Shown here: piece after piece, positions 8,674 to 19,454 of the stretch
How the letters are laid out: every line of letters starts with the position of its first letter
How positions within the stretch are numbered: position 1 is the stretch's first letter
Assembly (NCBI GenBank): GCA_001787755.1
Contig: MFYJ01000012.1
Location: forward strand, 62,001 to 126,000
Direction: 5' to 3'
Length of the DNA: 64,000 nucleotides
Source: Candidatus Peribacteria bacterium RIFOXYB1_FULL_54_35
GTDB taxonomy: Bacteria; Patescibacteriota; Gracilibacteria; Peribacterales; Peribacteraceae
Made by a program: the position numbers and the translations under genes
Notes under the pieces: model-generated
The model's database searches: none
Seen by the model: only the letters and a program-made list of their open reading frames with translations
What the model was told of the DNA's origin: nothing

Positions 8674-9177
8674 ATGAAGCGTTTTCTTTTTTCCTCTCTC
8701 TCATTTGTTCTCGGTCTGAGTATCATTACTCCGGGATTTGCGTATTTCTCTGTGCCAGGGAATGCAGAGTCTAGCTATGTGGTCCGCCAGACCAGGCGGC
8801 ACATTGTGAACCGGGCAGAAGCTACGAATAAGCTTCCGGAATTTATTCCACAGGAAGACCGCAACCGGGGTGAAGCTGTGCAGCAGGCCACTACTGGCTA
8901 CATGCTCATGCGCGGTTCAGAAGGCCGCCGTCTGCGCCGCTACAACCGTACCCGCAAGCCGGGCTTCGACCGCTACCGCACGCTCAATCTCCGCACAAAC
9001 AGGCGTAGCTTGCGTGGCATGGAGTACGAGTCCAGCCTGGATCTTCCCCGCACGCTCGTGCAGACAGGCGGTTACGACCGTCCCACACGGCGCGACATCC
9101 GCGATAATGCTCTCTTCAACGATGTCTACAGCCGTAATCGCAATATCTTGAACGAGATTTCGGAGAGTGCAAGGTAG
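8674..9177 (+). CDS. Uncharacterised secreted basic protein
   Basis: A 167-residue protein beginning with a signal peptide (MKRFLFSSLSFVLGLSIITP, cleavage likely after GFA). The mature part is Arg-, Asn- and Tyr-rich with recurring RRYNRTRK, DRYRTLNLR and NRRSLRG segments, so it is strongly basic. I do not recognise a family. The ATG at 8674 is chosen because it starts the signal peptide; the leader before it is a pyrimidine tract. A strong terminator follows. Confidence 0.65.
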   Translation: MKRFLFSSLSFVLGLSIITPGFAYFSVPGNAESSYVVRQTRRHIVNRAEATNKLPEFIPQEDRNRGEAVQQATTGYMLMRGSEGRRLRRYNRTRKPGFDRYRTLNLRTNRRSLRGMEYESSLDLPRTLVQTGGYDRPTRRDIRDNALFNDVYSRNRNILNEISESAR

Positions 9178-9204
9178 AGTTGTTCCTCTGTAGTTTGTTT
9201 CTAG

Positions 9205-9238
9205 AAACACCGTCCTGCACACGCAGGCGGTGTTTTTT
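9205..9238 (+). terminator. Rho-independent terminator
   Basis: The stem AAACACCG (9205-9212) pairs with CGGTGTTT (9228-9235), with an inner CCTGC/GCAGG stem, and the 3' arm runs into TTTTTT ending at 9238. It closes the unit of the secreted basic protein. Confidence 0.85.
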
Positions 9239-9348
9239 CATACCCCTTCACTTTCGGGCTTCCCACTTCGCTCTTCGAGCTTCGAGGGACAGGTCGGATG
9301 GGCAGACGAGAGAAGGAAGGAACTGGCTCTCTGGGATAGTCGCTGTGC

Positions 9349-9557
9349 CAATGCAACTTGGTATCATACCACTTCGTCCGCCTACGGCGGACTATGCGGC
9401 ATGAAAGGAGGGAGTATCCGGTTTCCGAAACACTCACCTTTTCAATGCAACTTGGTATCATACCACTTCGTCCGCCTACGGCGGACTACACGGCATGAAA
9501 GGAGGGAGTATCTGGTTTCCGAAACACTCACCTTTTCAATGCAACTTGGTATCATAG
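9349..9557. repeat. 94-bp tandem repeat, 2.2 copies, with internal palindromes
   Basis: Copies start at 9349, 9443 and 9537 (the last one partial, about 20 bp) with only a few differences. Each full unit contains TGGTATCATACCA and GTCCGCCTACGGCGGAC, both perfect or near-perfect palindromes. The array lies in the 433-bp gap upstream of the pyrophosphatase homologue. I see no gene in the gap. Confidence 0.85.
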
Positions 9558-9610
9558 GATTTCTTTGCATGCTCCAGTACAATTCCCCGTAATAGTTTTC
9601 CACGATTTCT

Positions 9611-11716
9611 ATGTTCACTTTTCTCCCTTTCCAGAGCCCCGTGTCGCTCATGCTTTCCATTGTGCTTTCCTGCGGGGTTCTCGCTCTGCTGGTTGCGGCA
9701 ATTTTCCGCATCCTCGTTGGGATGAAGAATGCAGGGACAAAGAAAATGCAAGATGTTGCCGCGCAGGTCCGTAGCGGTGTTATGGCATTTCTGTGGCGGG
9801 AGTACATCGTGATCGTGGTCTTCCTGTGCGTCATAGGTTCACTCCTCTTCCTCTTTCTCGACACCACATGGGCGGGGATGCAAACCGGTTCCTGGAAACC
9901 TCCCTACATCGCAGGGAGTTTTGTGCTGGGGGCTCTCTGTTCCATTTTTTCGGGTTTCATTGGCATACGAGCAGCAACTTCTGCCAACGTGCGCGCGACT
10001 CAGGCTGCCCGCACCAGTTTGGGGAAGTCGCTTCGCGTAGCATTCTTGGGCGGTGCTACCACAGGGCTCTCTGTGGTGGGGCTTGCGATCATCGGTCTCA
10101 CCGGATCCATTCTCTATTTCACAGAGGTGGCTTCAGTGAGCTTCATTCAGGCTTTGAGCATTCTTGCCGGGTTTAGTTTCGGCGCGTCTTCTGTTGCACT
10201 CTTCACACGTGTAGGGGGTGGCATTTATGCCAAGGCTGCGGATGTTGGTGCGGGTTTTTTTGGAAAGGTGGAGGTTGGCACCCCGAAAGATGAGTCGTGC
10301 AATCCTGCAGTGGTTGCGGACTATGTCGGTAACAACGTCGGCGGTGTTGCGGGCATAGGTGCAGATCTCTTTGAGAGTTACGTTGGTTCTCTGGTCGCTG
10401 CCATGCTTATAGGAGGGACGGTTGATTGGGGTACTGCTCCCCAGGCAGCCGAGGCGGCAATCCTCTTTCCGCTCGTCATTTCTGCATTCGGCATTATTGC
10501 CAGCATTATCAGCACGTTTGTAGTGCGGACCAAGGAGGGGAGCGGCGATGTGCACGATGCGCTGAAGAACGGTCTCTTCCTCGCATCAGCGCTCGTGGTT
10601 GTCTTCGCCTTTTTCTTTGCCAAGAAGATGTTGCCTGCGCAGGTGTGGTGGGGTGTGTTCCTCGCGCTCACTGCTGGTCTTGTTGCCGGTGTGATCATCA
10701 GGATGCTCACTGAGTACTACACATCCTCGAAGTACACTCCGGTGAAAGAACTTGCTTCTGCAGCGAAGGCAGGTTCCGCCACCACGATCACTGACGGTCT
10801 TGCTCTTGGGTACATTTCCACGTTTTTGCCTCTCCTTTTCCTCTGTGCTGCCATTGGCATCGCATACAGTCAGGCGGGTCTCTATGGCATTGCCGTGAGT
10901 GCGGTGGGCATGCTTTCTACGCTCGGCATCAGTCTCGCTATAGATGCATACTGTCCCATTGTGAGCAATGCAGGAGGATTTGCCGACATGGCCCAGCTCA
11001 CAAAGCAGGTCCGCGAACGGATCGACATGCTGGAGAGCGCAGGCGGTACTTCTGCTGCCATCGGGAACGGATTTGCCATTGGTTCTGCAGCTCTCACTGC
11101 GCTTGCATTATTTACAGCATTTTCAGAGGGAGCGGCACTCTCCGTCATCAATCTCATGAATCCTCTGGCACTCATTGGTCTCCTCATTGGAGGTGCTCTT
11201 CCCTATGTGTTTGCTGCCCTGACTATGCGTGCAGTCGGGCATGCAGCGTCTGTCATGGTCGGAGAAGTCCGGAGACAGTGTAAGGAGACTAAGGGGTCTG
11301 TAAGTGGTCGGATGCAGGGAGAAGGTACTCGTTGTGTGGGTGTTGCTGCCGGGGCTGCTATGTATGCGACGATGTTCCCGGGTTTCATTGCCATTGCCAT
11401 TCCGGTTGCCGCTGGTTTCCTGTTTGGTTCTGAGGCTCTTGGTGGTCTCCTTGTGGGGTCGCTGGTGAGCGGTGCCCTTCTTGCTCTCTCCATGATGCAC
11501 AGCGGAGGAGCCTGGAACAATGCCAGAAAGTACATCGAAGCGGGGAACTTGGGTGGCAAGGGGAGTGAGTCGCACAAGGCCACACTCGTAGGGAATACCG
11601 TCGGTAGTTTCTTCAAGGATGCATCTGGTCCTTCCGTCAGTGCTTTCCTCAAGCTCATGACTATTGTGTCGTTGCTGACGGTGGGGTTCTACTCTGTGAA
11701 TGGTCTCCTGGGGTAG
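9611..11716 (+). CDS. Membrane pyrophosphatase homologue lacking Mg-PPi ligands
   Basis: A 701-residue polytopic protein, clearly homologous along its length to H+/Na+-pumping pyrophosphatases (AKAADVGA, GFAIGSAALTALALF, GGAW, KYIEAG, GSESHKA and KDASGP are all recognisable). Normal family members bind Mg-pyrophosphate with a set of Asp residues. Here many are replaced: DVGAD becomes DVGAG (G215), DNVGDNVGD becomes DYVGNNVGG (N241, G245), the family DNAGG becomes SNAGG (S452), GNTT becomes GGTS with the following KG changed to NG (N486), GGAWDN becomes GGAWNN (N636), and GDTIGDPLKD becomes GNTVGSFFKD (N662, S666). D211, K222, E224, D237 and D670 remain. Hydrolysis by the known mechanism is therefore unlikely. 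The start at 9611 is tentative; 9650 is an alternative. Confidence 0.9.
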   Translation: MFTFLPFQSPVSLMLSIVLSCGVLALLVAAIFRILVGMKNAGTKKMQDVAAQVRSGVMAFLWREYIVIVVFLCVIGSLLFLFLDTTWAGMQTGSWKPPYIAGSFVLGALCSIFSGFIGIRAATSANVRATQAARTSLGKSLRVAFLGGATTGLSVVGLAIIGLTGSILYFTEVASVSFIQALSILAGFSFGASSVALFTRVGGGIYAKAADVGAGFFGKVEVGTPKDESCNPAVVADYVGNNVGGVAGIGADLFESYVGSLVAAMLIGGTVDWGTAPQAAEAAILFPLVISAFGIIASIISTFVVRTKEGSGDVHDALKNGLFLASALVVVFAFFFAKKMLPAQVWWGVFLALTAGLVAGVIIRMLTEYYTSSKYTPVKELASAAKAGSATTITDGLALGYISTFLPLLFLCAAIGIAYSQAGLYGIAVSAVGMLSTLGISLAIDAYCPIVSNAGGFADMAQLTKQVRERIDMLESAGGTSAAIGNGFAIGSAALTALALFTAFSEGAALSVINLMNPLALIGLLIGGALPYVFAALTMRAVGHAASVMVGEVRRQCKETKGSVSGRMQGEGTRCVGVAAGAAMYATMFPGFIAIAIPVAAGFLFGSEALGGLLVGSLVSGALLALSMMHSGGAWNNARKYIEAGNLGGKGSESHKATLVGNTVGSFFKDASGPSVSAFLKLMTIVSLLTVGFYSVNGLLG

Positions 11717-11740
11717 GAGGGAATGAATCGCCATATGCTC

Positions 11741-11763
11741 GCCGCCCGGAAGGGCGGCTTTTT
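11741..11763 (+). terminator. Rho-independent terminator
   Basis: GCCGCCC (11741-11747), loop GGAA, GGGCGGC (11752-11758), then TTTTT. It ends the pyrophosphatase-homologue transcript. Confidence 0.9.
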
Positions 11764-11773
11764 GTATTAAAAA

Positions 11774-12314
11774 CCAGAGTTTTTCCTTCTCGGCGGTGCG
11801 GGGACGCTGGAGGAAATCGCACTCTCACTCTGTTCCCAGAAGCTCTACAAGAACATTCTCACGCCGCTCATTTTCGTCGACCCCAAAGGCGTCAGTAATG
11901 AAGGCAGGGAACTTCTGGGCGAAGCTGGAGGCTTTCATCGATGATATGTCCACAACGAAGCAGATTACGATTGAAGAAGATGACGAAAGCCATTGGACGG
12001 TGGTTCTGGATGATGTGGATGCTGCTCAGACAAGAGTGAACATTCAGCTGCTGCAGGGGCACATGAAGAACTTCATCCATGTGGTGGATAATTACGATGC
12101 AGCTGCGGATATCATCGAGGTTTTTGTCCGGGATCCTGTTGGGTACTACATACATGCGGGCGTAACGAGGCGTGAGTTCATTACCGCATGCGAAGGTGCC
12201 CTCGAAGTGCGGCGCGACACGCATTTCCCCATGCCGCACTGGATTGATGCGCATGCGTACAGTGAGATGCTCGAAGACAGCCGTTGGCCTAAAGAAGCGC
12301 AAGAAACGCCTTGA
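11774..12314 (+). pseudogene. Decayed LOG-family (lysine decarboxylase-like) gene fragment
   Basis: From 11774 one frame reads PEFFLLGGAGTLEEIALSLC, the nucleotide-binding GGxGTxxE region of the LOG/TIGR00730 Rossmann family, and continues to IFVDPKGVSNEG. There is no start: a stop codon lies just upstream at 11768, and the terminator of the previous gene lies before that. Near 11905 the likely continuation (NFWAKLEAFIDDM) is in another frame, so there is also a frameshift. The downstream frame runs on for about 120 residues to 12314. That part could still be translated from ATG 11946 as a small protein of unknown role, but I regard the whole as the 3' remnant of a LOG gene. Confidence 0.6.
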
Positions 12315-12346
12315 AATTATCTGTTTTTTCGGTAAGATACTCAGCG
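12311..12346 (+). promoter_or_regulatory. pyrG promoter with GGGCT start
   Basis: TTGAAA (12311-12316), 16 bp, TAAGAT (12333-12338), then about 7 bases to GGGCT at 12346. This gives a leader of about 58 nt before pyrG. A transcript starting in GGG followed by a pyrimidine is the known requirement for CTP-sensitive reiterative initiation of pyrG in Gram-positive bacteria. A C-rich run lies near 12380, but I see no clear terminator. Confidence 0.5.
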
Positions 12347-12361
12347 GGCTCCTGGTGGTGA

Positions 12362-14975
<2,614 letters not shown>

Positions 14976-15017
14976 ACGGCCCTATCATATCCCGCTGCAG
15001 GATCGTGATGCCACTCC

Positions 15018-15035
15018 GCTCCGCATGTGCGGAGC
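15018..15035. promoter_or_regulatory. Palindrome between divergent genes
   Basis: GCTCCGCA-TG-TGCGGAGC, a perfect 8-bp inverted repeat in the 160-bp space between the PHP gene (minus) and the ABC ATPase (plus). It could be a repressor site or a hairpin. I see no protein gene in this gap. Confidence 0.4.
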
Positions 15036-15135
15036 TCCGAGGCACGAGAGAATGGGGCAAATGGAGGAATGGCCGCTTTCCGTTTCAGGGCAAAATGGTA
15101 TGACAAGCATCCAGTACAGCGCTACAGTGAGCCCA

Positions 15136-15870
15136 ATGCCAATTCTCTCGCTCAACGGCATTTCCCTCACCATTCAGAATCACAGGATTCTGCAGGATGT
15201 GTCATTCGATGTGAAAGAGGGGGAGATCATCGGCCTTATCGGCCCGAACGGTTCAGGGAAGACCACGCTTTTCAATGTGCTCTCCGGCTTTCTCCAGCCC
15301 TCAAAGGGGACCATTGCCTTCAGGGGGCAGGACATTACCACTCTCATCCCCTCCAGGCGTGCCCGCCTCGGCATTGGCCGTGTGTTCCAGCACTTCGGTA
15401 TCTTCCGCGAGATGACGCTGGAGGAGAATGTGCGTGTTGCTTTGGAGGCTCTGCCGCGGGAACAGCGCAGAGCTCTTGGAGATCTGGAGGAATTGATCGG
15501 AGCCACGCTTGAGATGGCAACACTGAAATCTCATGCAAAGCAGAAAGCAGGTTCCCTCTCCGGGGGGCAGATGCGCCTCCTCGAGATTGCTCGTACATTG
15601 AAGAGCGGCAAAGAACTTTTCCTCCTCGACGAGCCCACTGCGGGTGTTTCGCCCAAGATGACCCATCAGGTCGCCGACATCATTCAGGAGCTCAAGAAGA
15701 AAGGCAAAACGGTGCTCATCATTGAGCACGACCTCCCCTTCATTGGCCGCATCTGTGATCGGGTGGTGGTGTTGGATCTGGGGAAAGTGGTACTGATCGA
15801 TGAGCCGGAGAAAGTGCGTCAGTCGAGGGCACTGAAGGAGATTTACTTCGGTGCGGATCCGACGACGTGA
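15136..15870 (+). CDS. livG: ABC transporter ATPase, branched-chain amino acid (LivG) type
   Basis: A 244-residue cytoplasmic ATPase with Walker A GPNGSGKTT, signature LSGGQMRLLEIAR, Walker B LFLLDEP and H-loop IIEHD. The LivG-type segment between Walker A and the signature and the C-terminal LIDEPEKVR end support the branched-chain amino acid class. The start at 15136 (MPILSLNG) gives a normal length, and TACAGT lies 7 bases upstream. No LivF-type second ATPase is present in the cluster, so this subunit may work as a homodimer, which is unusual for the class. Confidence 0.9.
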   Translation: MPILSLNGISLTIQNHRILQDVSFDVKEGEIIGLIGPNGSGKTTLFNVLSGFLQPSKGTIAFRGQDITTLIPSRRARLGIGRVFQHFGIFREMTLEENVRVALEALPREQRRALGDLEELIGATLEMATLKSHAKQKAGSLSGGQMRLLEIARTLKSGKELFLLDEPTAGVSPKMTHQVADIIQELKKKGKTVLIIEHDLPFIGRICDRVVVLDLGKVVLIDEPEKVRQSRALKEIYFGADPTT

Positions 15871-15876
15871 TGAACA

Positions 15877-16033
15877 GGGTTAGGGTTAGGGCTAGGGTTA
15901 GGGCTAGGGATAGGGTTAGGAAAGATAGTTGGAACCCGTTCCTTACTTCTTGGAGAACTTGAATTTATTGGAAGTTCTTGGCAACAGGTGATCAATTCTT
16001 CGTCCAAGTCCTAACCCTAACCCTAGCCCTATT
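15877..16033. repeat. TTAGGG-like inverted repeat with nested hairpin
   Basis: The left arm (15877-15920) is built from GGGTTA, GGGCTA and GGGATA units. The right arm (16010-16033) is the complementary CCTAACCCTAACCCTAGCCC type and pairs with the end of the left arm at about 21 of 23 positions. The 89-base loop contains a second pair, AGAACTT/AAGTTCT. The left arm carries seven GGG runs on the plus strand and could form a G-quadruplex. It separates livG from the binding-protein genes. Confidence 0.85.
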
Positions 16034-16117
16034 TCCGTTATCTAATTTCATTCTCATCCGCCCTTGCCAAGTGCCCTTTTTTCCAGCAGAATATGCGCAC
16101 ATATTCTCCATACACTC

Positions 16118-17302
16118 ATGCGTACTTCAACATTTGTAGTTTTTTCTGCATGTCTTGCAGTGTTTCTTGCAGCATGTCAGATGCTCGAGAAAGAACCTAT
16201 GAAGATCGGGTACATCGGGCCGCTCACCGGTGATGCATCGGCGTACGGAGTAGATACGCTCAATGCCGTGAAGATGAAGGTGGAGGAAGTGAATGCAGCC
16301 GGAGGCATCGGTGGCCGCCAGGTGCAGCTCGTTGCAGAAGATGGTCGTTGCACAGGGGGTGATGCCGCGAATGCCGCGCGGAAACTCATCGATATCGACA
16401 AGGTCGTTGCCATCATTGGCGGACAGTGCAGCAGCGAGACGCTCGGTGCAGCTCCCATTGCCGAGGCCGCGGGCATCGTGCAGGTTTCCCCTGTGAGCAG
16501 CAGCCCCGATGTTGCCGATGCCGGTGATTTCATCTTCCGTACGTATCCCAGCGATGCTCTGAAGGGCATTGATATTGCGGAGTACTTCGGAGAGAAGGGG
16601 TACACCAAAGTGGCAATCATGACAGAGAACACGGATTACTGCGTGGGTATCCGCGATTCCATTAAGGCAGCTCTTCCGGAGGGGGCTGAAGTGGTGTTCG
16701 ATGAGCTCACGGAGCCGGGAGTGAAAGATTTCCGCAGTCTCATTACACGTCTGGAAGATATGGAGTTTGATGTGTTCGTTCCCAACGCACAATCCGATGC
16801 TGTTCTTGGTGCCATGGCACAGCAGATGCGCGAGCAGGGCTTTGAGCAGCCGATGGTGAGCCAGGATATTGCAGACAGTAACAACCTGCCCTCCATTGCC
16901 GGTGAAGCAGTCGAGGGAATGCGCATGTTCAATGTTTCCTCGCTCCTCGGAGAGGAGGCCCGAACGGAGGGTGCGAGACCGTTCGCAGAGAAGTTCCGGG
17001 AGCTCCACGGGGATCCGCAGCAGAACATGGGTTTTGCCGTCCTCGCGTACGATGCAGCGGGAGTGCTTCTGGAGGCGATTGCTGCTGTTGGTACCGAAGG
17101 GACCGCCATTCGTGATTACCTCTATGGTCTCCAGGCCTACGAAGGTGCAGCTGGCACATTCCGCTTCGATGCGAAGGGGGAAGTCGTTGGTATCGGGAAT
17201 GTTCAGAAGCGGTTCGAGAATGGCAAAATAGTTGAGGGGGTCGTTACTGAGGAAACAGTGGAAGAAACCGGTACTGGTGCAGATACTGACGTCACCGAGT
17301 AG
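16118..17302 (+). CDS. Periplasmic-type amino acid binding lipoprotein 1
   Basis: A 394-residue extracytoplasmic substrate-binding protein of the LivJ/LivK (Peripla_BP_6) family. The N-terminus is a lipoprotein signal with the lipobox LAAC near residues 18-21, then KIGYIGPLTGDA, the standard first strand of this family, and VNAAGGIGGR. It should capture an amino acid or similar ligand and deliver it to LivH/LivM. A second paralogue follows 31 bp downstream. The ATG at 16118 is chosen because it starts the signal peptide. Confidence 0.93.
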   Translation: MRTSTFVVFSACLAVFLAACQMLEKEPMKIGYIGPLTGDASAYGVDTLNAVKMKVEEVNAAGGIGGRQVQLVAEDGRCTGGDAANAARKLIDIDKVVAIIGGQCSSETLGAAPIAEAAGIVQVSPVSSSPDVADAGDFIFRTYPSDALKGIDIAEYFGEKGYTKVAIMTENTDYCVGIRDSIKAALPEGAEVVFDELTEPGVKDFRSLITRLEDMEFDVFVPNAQSDAVLGAMAQQMREQGFEQPMVSQDIADSNNLPSIAGEAVEGMRMFNVSSLLGEEARTEGARPFAEKFRELHGDPQQNMGFAVLAYDAAGVLLEAIAAVGTEGTAIRDYLYGLQAYEGAAGTFRFDAKGEVVGIGNVQKRFENGKIVEGVVTEETVEETGTGADTDVTE

Positions 17303-17333
17303 TTTCTCTTTTTGTTTTTTTCTTCTCATTCCC

Positions 17334-18443
17334 ATGAAGTACGTTCAATTATTCTCCGGTGTTCTCGTTCTTGCTCTCCTCACGGCATGTAAACCGACGG
17401 GTTCCATCAAAGTCGGATTCATCGGGCCGCTCACCGGTGATGCTGCGACGTTCGGGACAGATACGCTCCACGGCGTTCAGCTGAAGATAGAGGAGGTCAA
17501 TGCCGCAGGCGGCATCGGTGGCCGGATGATCGAGCTTGTTGCCGAAGACGGGCGTTGTGCCGGCGGCGATGCGGCGAATGCCGCACAGAAACTTGTGGCT
17601 GTGGATAAAGTGGTGGTCATCGTCGGTGGAGACTGCAGCGGCGAGACGCTCGCAGCGGCACCCATTGCGGAAGCCGGCGGTGTTGTCATGATTTCCCCTC
17701 TGAGCAGCAGCCCCGATGTGGCGCAGGCGGGAGATTTCATTTTCCGCGACTACCCGAACGATCTCCTCAAGGCGAAAGCCGTCGCACAGTTCTTTGCTGA
17801 GGAAGGGATCTCCAAGGTTGCGATCATTACGGAGAATGTCGACTTCACTGTCGCGTTCCGGGATGCCCTGAAGAAAGACGTACCGGAGGGGGCTTTGGTG
17901 TTTGATGAAGTGGTGGACCCTGGAACGAAGGATTACCGCAGCCTCATGACACGTCTGCAGGACATGGAGTTCGATGCCTTCTTCGCGAACGGGACGAGTA
18001 CTGCCACCATCGGTGCCATGATGCAGCAGTTGCGCGAGCAGGGGTTTACGCAGACCGCGATGACGCATGATGCGGGCCAGGACAAGTCCGTCATCGACAT
18101 CGGTGGGGAAGCAGTGGCAGGTCTGTATGCCATCAATGTCCCTTCCGTGAACGAGGACAGTCCGTTCGGGCAGAAAGTTGCAGAGAGGTTTGGCGGCACC
18201 CAGGCGGGTATGGCGTTCGTCTCGCATTCCTACGATGCCATGGGGGTGCTTGCGGAGGCTATGCAGGCGGTGGGAACCGAGGGGACTGCCATCCGCGACT
18301 ATCTCTACAATCTGTCCTCCTATAGTGGTATTGTTGGCAACTTCTCCTTCGACGAGAACGGCGACGTCATCGGCATTCCCCTCGTGCTGTGGCAGGTGCA
18401 GAGCGGGGCGTATGTGAAAGTGAAAGATATTGCGGTGAATTAA
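17334..18443 (+). CDS. Periplasmic-type amino acid binding lipoprotein 2
   Basis: A 369-residue paralogue of the preceding gene, with lipobox LTAC near residue 18 and KVGFIGPLTGDAATFG. Long stretches are shared with copy 1 (for example VNAAGGIGGR and GTEGTAIRDYLY), so this is a tandem duplication that has since diverged. Having two receptors for one permease suggests two ligand preferences. No Shine-Dalgarno site is visible; a 30-base pyrimidine tract precedes the ATG. Confidence 0.93.
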   Translation: MKYVQLFSGVLVLALLTACKPTGSIKVGFIGPLTGDAATFGTDTLHGVQLKIEEVNAAGGIGGRMIELVAEDGRCAGGDAANAAQKLVAVDKVVVIVGGDCSGETLAAAPIAEAGGVVMISPLSSSPDVAQAGDFIFRDYPNDLLKAKAVAQFFAEEGISKVAIITENVDFTVAFRDALKKDVPEGALVFDEVVDPGTKDYRSLMTRLQDMEFDAFFANGTSTATIGAMMQQLREQGFTQTAMTHDAGQDKSVIDIGGEAVAGLYAINVPSVNEDSPFGQKVAERFGGTQAGMAFVSHSYDAMGVLAEAMQAVGTEGTAIRDYLYNLSSYSGIVGNFSFDENGDVIGIPLVLWQVQSGAYVKVKDIAVN

Positions 18444-18449
18444 TGGAGA

Positions 18450-18546
18450 AGTAGAGGAAACAGAAGAATAAGAAGAAACAGAGGAGAAATCCAAAGCTTC
18501 CAATCCTCTGTTTCTTCTGTTTCCTCTTAATTTCCTCTGTTTCCTC
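18450..18546. repeat. Short-word inverted repeat (AGAGGAAACAG words)
   Basis: The left arm, GAGGAAACAGAAGAATAAGA and onward (18450-18487), pairs with the right arm of CCTCTGTTTCTTCTG words (18504-18546). It fills the gap between binding protein 2 and livH, whose promoter box starts 14 bases later. Confidence 0.7.
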
Positions 18547-18560
18547 GCTCAGGACTTCCC

Positions 18561-18575
18561 TAGTATTTCATTGTG
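18561..18575 (+). promoter_or_regulatory. Leaderless promoter of livH, TAGTAT-N6-GTG
   Basis: TAGTAT (18561-18566), six bases, GTG at 18573. The permeases may thus be transcribed separately from the binding proteins. Confidence 0.5.
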
Positions 18576-19451
18576 CAGCTCCTAATCAATGGGCTCATTG
18601 CCGGTTCACTTGCCGCTCTCATAGCGGCAGGTTTGGCTTTGGTTTACGGCGTGCTCGGGGTCTTCAATCTTGCACTCGGTCAGATAGTCCTTGTCGGTGG
18701 CTATGCAACGTGGTGGTTCTGCCAGGTGGCAGGCCTCCCGCTCTTCCTGGGCATTCCGGCCGGGCTTGTGACTGGCGGGCTCGTTGCCTGGCTGACATTC
18801 ATTCTCTTCGTGAAGCCGTTCTATAAGCACCATCGTTTCCTCCCGCTTGTCACAACCATCGCGCTCAGCATGATTCTCGACGGGCTCATTTTGCTCCTGT
18901 TCCAGGAACGTCCCCGGAGCATCCTCCCCGGCATGAAGGAGACCATGCTGCTTTTTGGCGGGAGAGTCAGCAGTGAACAGTTAGTACTCATTGCTTTCAC
19001 TCTTGTGATTCTTTTCGGGTTCGCATACCTCTTCCACTCCACTGCTGTTGGCCGGCGCATCCGTGCTGTTGTGCAGCATGACCATGCGGCGATGAGCCTG
19101 GGAATCAATGCGCCTTCCCTGCACACACTCATTTTTGTGCTCAGCGGTGTGTTCGCTGCAGCAGGAGGCATCTTCATCGGCATCGACCAGAATCTCACGC
19201 CCACGCTGGCGTTCCCCATCACTATTAAGGCGTACGCAGCCATCATCGCAGGCGGGAAGGGAAACTTCTGGGGAGCTATTGTTTGTGCGTATCTCATTGC
19301 ACTTCTCGAGCAGGTGGTTGTCGGCATCCATTGGTTCGGTGTCTTCTACATCCCCGCAGGGTACCAGCAGACAGTGGCACTTCTCTTTATCATTGTCTTC
19401 CTCCTCCTGAAGCCGACAGGCATTTTCGGGTCTGTCAGCCGTTCCGCGTAA
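18573..19451 (+). CDS. livH: Branched-chain amino acid ABC transporter permease LivH
   Basis: A 292-residue inner-membrane permease with about eight hydrophobic segments. QLLINGLIAGSLAALIAAGLALVYG at the N-terminus is the standard LivH opening, and the later GVFAAAGGIFIG and IIAGGKGNFWGA segments match the family. It forms the channel with LivM and is driven by the LivG-type ATPase. The start codon is GTG, with a promoter-like box placed for leaderless transcription. Confidence 0.95.
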   Translation: MQLLINGLIAGSLAALIAAGLALVYGVLGVFNLALGQIVLVGGYATWWFCQVAGLPLFLGIPAGLVTGGLVAWLTFILFVKPFYKHHRFLPLVTTIALSMILDGLILLLFQERPRSILPGMKETMLLFGGRVSSEQLVLIAFTLVILFGFAYLFHSTAVGRRIRAVVQHDHAAMSLGINAPSLHTLIFVLSGVFAAAGGIFIGIDQNLTPTLAFPITIKAYAAIIAGGKGNFWGAIVCAYLIALLEQVVVGIHWFGVFYIPAGYQQTVALLFIIVFLLLKPTGIFGSVSRSA

Positions 19452-19454
19452 GCT

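Noticed and set aside
9349-9557. CRISPR array
   Set aside because: The repeats are contiguous 94-bp tandem units without spacers and no cas gene is present.
15877-16033. Chromosome end or eukaryotic telomere contamination
   Set aside because: The arrays are short, degenerate and inverted, and intact bacterial operon genes flank them on both sides.
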